The position numbers and the translations under genes are program-made. The notes beneath the pieces are model-generated. The model did no database searches, had not been told where the DNA came from, and saw only the letters and a list, made by a program, of their open reading frames with translations. Shown here in pieces: positions 61,964 to 64,000 of a stretch of 64,000 nt of DNA (position 1 is the stretch's first letter; each line of letters begins with the position of its first letter). The DNA comes from JAHEJE01 sp965216335. GTDB lineage: Bacteria; Pseudomonadota; Alphaproteobacteria; Rhizobiales; Aestuariivirgaceae. The stretch covers positions 372,001 through 436,000 of the forward strand of contig OZ244154.1 in the NCBI GenBank assembly GCA_965216335.1, written 5' to 3'.

Positions 61964-62878
61964 CTAATCCGGCTTAATCGCCTCTTCGAGAAGCCATTCT
62001 TCGAACAGGCGGCCCGCTTGCCCCAGCGGCTTGTCACGTGGCTTCAGCAGGAAGAAGCCCCTTTGCGAACGCAACGTCTCGGGGATCGGGCGCACCAGAT
62101 CGCCATGATCGATGAAATCCTCCGCCAGCCGCCTGCCGCACAACGCAATGCCTTCGCCGCGCAGCGCAGATTGAATGAGGACAAGATAGTTGTCGTAGGT
62201 TACCCCGCGCGCGCGCGGTTCCTCAATGACGCCGAAGTCGTGCAGGAAGTTCTCCCAGGTGACCCAGTTGCGGTCGAACTTGGCCAGATGCAGCAGGGTT
62301 TCCCGCAGCAGATCGCGTGGTTCGCGGATGTCGTCGCGGCCGGCGAGATAAGATGGCGCACAGACCGGCCAGATCTCGTCGTCGAACAGCCGCACGGTCT
62401 CGACGCCCGGCCATTCGCCGTCGCCGAAACGGATCGCCAGATCGATACCGGACGCCGTCAGATCGATGATCGGCGACGAGGCGACCAGACGCAGTTCGAT
62501 CTCGGGATGAGAGGCGCGGAAATTTGCCATGCGCGCCATCAGCCAATATGACGCAAAACTCACGCTGGTGGCGATTGTCAACTCGTCCGGCCCACGCTTG
62601 CGTCTGATATCAGCCGAGACATTGGCAATGTGCTCAAGCCCCATCGTGACCGCCCGCTGCAGTCTTTGACCTTCTTCGCTGAGCACCAGGCCACGCGGCT
62701 GGCGTTTGAACAGGGGGGTGCCGAGATGCTCTTCCAGCAACTGAATTTGCCGGCTGACGGCGGACTGGGTCACCTCCAGTTCCTCAGCAGCCCGGGTAAA
62801 ATTCCGATGCCGTGCCGCGGCTTCGAATACAACCAGACTGTTGGTTGGGGGCAGGGTTTTGGAAAGAGCAACAACCAT
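61964..62878 (-). CDS. LysR-family transcriptional regulator, GcvA-like
   Basis: 304 residues. The N-terminal helix-turn-helix reads NFTRAAEELEVTQSAVSRQI, followed by a two-lobed effector domain with the ASPIIDLTASGIDLAIRFGDG segment typical of the GcvA/AmpR group. The controlled gene is unknown; the flanking gene on the other side is beyond a MITE. The MITE's left target copy (CTAG, 62888-62891) lies nine bases before the start codon, so the native promoter has been displaced. Confidence 0.9.
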   Translation of the reverse strand: MVVALSKTLPPTNSLVVFEAAARHRNFTRAAEELEVTQSAVSRQIQLLEEHLGTPLFKRQPRGLVLSEEGQRLQRAVTMGLEHIANVSADIRRKRGPDELTIATSVSFASYWLMARMANFRASHPEIELRLVASSPIIDLTASGIDLAIRFGDGEWPGVETVRLFDDEIWPVCAPSYLAGRDDIREPRDLLRETLLHLAKFDRNWVTWENFLHDFGVIEEPRARGVTYDNYLVLIQSALRGEGIALCGRRLAEDFIDHGDLVRPIPETLRSQRGFFLLKPRDKPLGQAGRLFEEWLLEEAIKPD

Positions 62879-62887
62879 TGCCGCACA

Positions 62888-63161
62888 CTAGGGCCTGTGG
62901 ACATTCAGGGTTACAGTGCTGGCGAGGCCCATTTCGCCCGTGGCTAGCTTTGAGCGGCGCCGATGGGTCGCCCCCTTCAAGCCGGTCAAAGTGACGTCCA
63001 CGGGCGAAATGGGCCTCGTCCGTCCCGGATTTGACAGGATTGGCCCATCTTCAGGGCCGTTCGTCGTCGAATATGCCAGCATGTCCTTCCTCCAAACACC
63101 CCTGAACCTGAACCAATCCTGTCAAACCAGCGCTATAACCCTGAATGTCCACAGGTCCTAG
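62888..63161. mobile_element. MITE-like element, family 1, copy 2 (long form)
   Basis: Same terminal repeats as the 24404 element (62891-62922 and 63127-63158) and CTAG on both flanks. The right 115 bases are almost identical to copy 1. The extra inner segment carries a perfect 20-bp inverted repeat (62924-62943 and 62998-63017, GAGGCCCATTTCGCCCGTGG). No transposase. It sits nine bases upstream of the LysR gene. Confidence 0.9.
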
Positions 63162-63249
63162 AGTATAATTCGACTACACGAAACATGCCCCTGATTGCGC
63201 TTGCAGCCATTTCAATAGCCGCAGCGCCGCCAAACAAGAAACCTCCGTC

Positions 63250-64000
63250 TCAGGCCGTCTTTGTGGAGTCGTCCTTGTCCCACAGGTGTTCCATCACCTG
63301 GTTCTGCTTGAGCGGCTTGTAGAACAGATAACCCTGGCCATATTCGCAGCCCAGGTCACGCATGATGTCGGCTTGTTCGGTTTCCTCGATGCCTTCTGCC
63401 ACCGTCTTGATTTTCAGGCGGCTGCACATGTCCGCGATTGCTTCGACGATGTGCTGGGTCTTCTTGCTGCTTTCTACCGTCGAGACAAACGCCCGATCGA
63501 TCTTGAGTTTGTCGAACTCGATCCTCTCCACATACTGCAGGCCGGATTGACCGGTGCCGAAATCGTCCAGCGCAACGCTGATGCCGGCACTGCGCAAGCC
63601 GCGCAATGTCGCATTGGCTGCCTCAAAATTCTCCAGGAAGGCAGTTTCTGTTATTTCGACCTCGAACCGACGCGGGTCGAGGCCAACCTCATTGAGGATC
63701 GCGAGAATACGCAGGCCCGCAGTCGGGTTGGTAATTTCCTTCGCCGACACATTGAACGACAGACTGACGTGTTCCGGCCACTCCTTTGCCGCGGTCGCGG
63801 CGTTCTTGAGCAGAAGATACGTAAGCTGCGAGATAAGGCCGGACTGTTCGGCGATTGCGATGAACTCATCGGGGCGCACGACGCCAAGCTCGGGATCATG
63901 CCAGCGGGCAAGCGCCTCACATGTCACGATGTCGCCCGACTTCAGGTCGGTGATCGGCTGAAATACGCTGGTCAACTCCTCCCGCGCAATGGCATGGCGC
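63250..64000 (-). CDS. EAL-domain cyclic-di-GMP phosphodiesterase (partial, N-terminus outside window)
   Basis: The frame is open to the right window edge; the in-window part covers almost a whole EAL domain of about 250 residues. Motifs present are FQPITDL, CEALARW (the EAL residues), SFNVSAKEI, EITETAFLEN, ALDDFGTGQSG and KIDRAFVS, and the late TVAEGIEE Glu. All catalytic acidic residues seen in active EAL enzymes appear present, so hydrolysis of cyclic-di-GMP is likely. Upstream sensory or GGDEF domains would lie past 64000. Confidence 0.92.
   Translation of the reverse strand, partial: RHAIAREELTSVFQPITDLKSGDIVTCEALARWHDPELGVVRPDEFIAIAEQSGLISQLTYLLLKNAATAAKEWPEHVSLSFNVSAKEITNPTAGLRILAILNEVGLDPRRFEVEITETAFLENFEAANATLRGLRSAGISVALDDFGTGQSGLQYVERIEFDKLKIDRAFVSTVESSKKTQHIVEAIADMCSRLKIKTVAEGIEETEQADIMRDLGCEYGQGYLFYKPLKQNQVMEHLWDKDDSTKTA

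Noticed and set aside
62916..63161. Protein genes inside the family 1 MITE on either strand
   Set aside because: Short frames whose translation ends in the terminal repeat, no resemblance to a transposase, and copy 1 has different frames.

Overview
The window is high-GC DNA, almost certainly from an alphaproteobacterium of the Hyphomicrobiales (Rhizobiales) type. The evidence is the protein sequences and several gene orders I know from that group: ppiD-trpE-trpG-trpD-trpC-moaC-moeA; erpA-dgt ... argS-SPOR-nagZ-scpA-scpB ... tatABC-serS-surE-pcm-nlpD; yajC-secD-secF. No species can be named from sequence alone. The window holds about 60 protein genes (the first and last are cut by the window edges), tRNA-Ser(CGA), tRNA-Asn(GUU), one transposase remnant, two families of short inverted-repeat (MITE-like) elements and several long palindromic repeats.

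Layout. 1-3.6 kb: a flavin monooxygenase (partial), a metallo-beta-lactamase-fold protein with a damaged metal site, and an MttB-family methyltransferase. 3.9-7.7 kb: two tRNAs, a CBS-pair protein and a 2.1 kb gene-poor stretch holding a broken REP-associated (RAYT) transposase, palindromes and a 108-bp-period duplication. 8.1-13.8 kb: the aerobic benzoyl-CoA (box) module, with an orphan Tat-exported binding protein, boxB, boxC and divergent boxR with a TGCA-N6-TGCA operator-like site. 13.9-21.7 kb: moeA, moaC, trpC, trpD, trpG, trpE and ppiD on one strand. 21.9-23.1 kb: tpiA and secG.

23.1-36.1 kb is an accessory amine-catabolism-like region. It has a triple RidA-domain protein, a cupin coupled to a Rieske oxygenase, a BetI/TetR regulator fused in one frame to a second Rieske oxygenase, a polyamine-type class III aminotransferase, a trimethylamine-dehydrogenase-like flavoprotein and a complete polyamine-type ABC importer. 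Taken together it looks built to import and dismantle an N-methylated or polyamine-like compound; the substrate is unknown.

36.2-58.5 kb is mostly conserved housekeeping: Fe-S assembly, dNTP hydrolysis, ArgS, cell-wall SPOR/NagZ proteins, condensin ScpAB, Tat export, SerS, SurE-Pcm-NlpD and SecDF. Between dgt and argS lies a two-gene cassette at 37.8-39.0 kb: a 69-residue peptide with a Ser/Thr/Asp/Cys-rich C-terminus, overlapping by one base an MdnC/MvdD-like ATP-grasp ligase. This is the best candidate for an undescribed system, a graspetide-type (side-chain ester or amide cross-linked) RiPP. 58.5-64 kb: homologues of two complex I assembly factors (NDUFAF3 and NDUFAF6), TrmFO, an LprI-like secreted protein, a LysR regulator with a MITE a few bases upstream of its start, and a partial EAL-domain protein.
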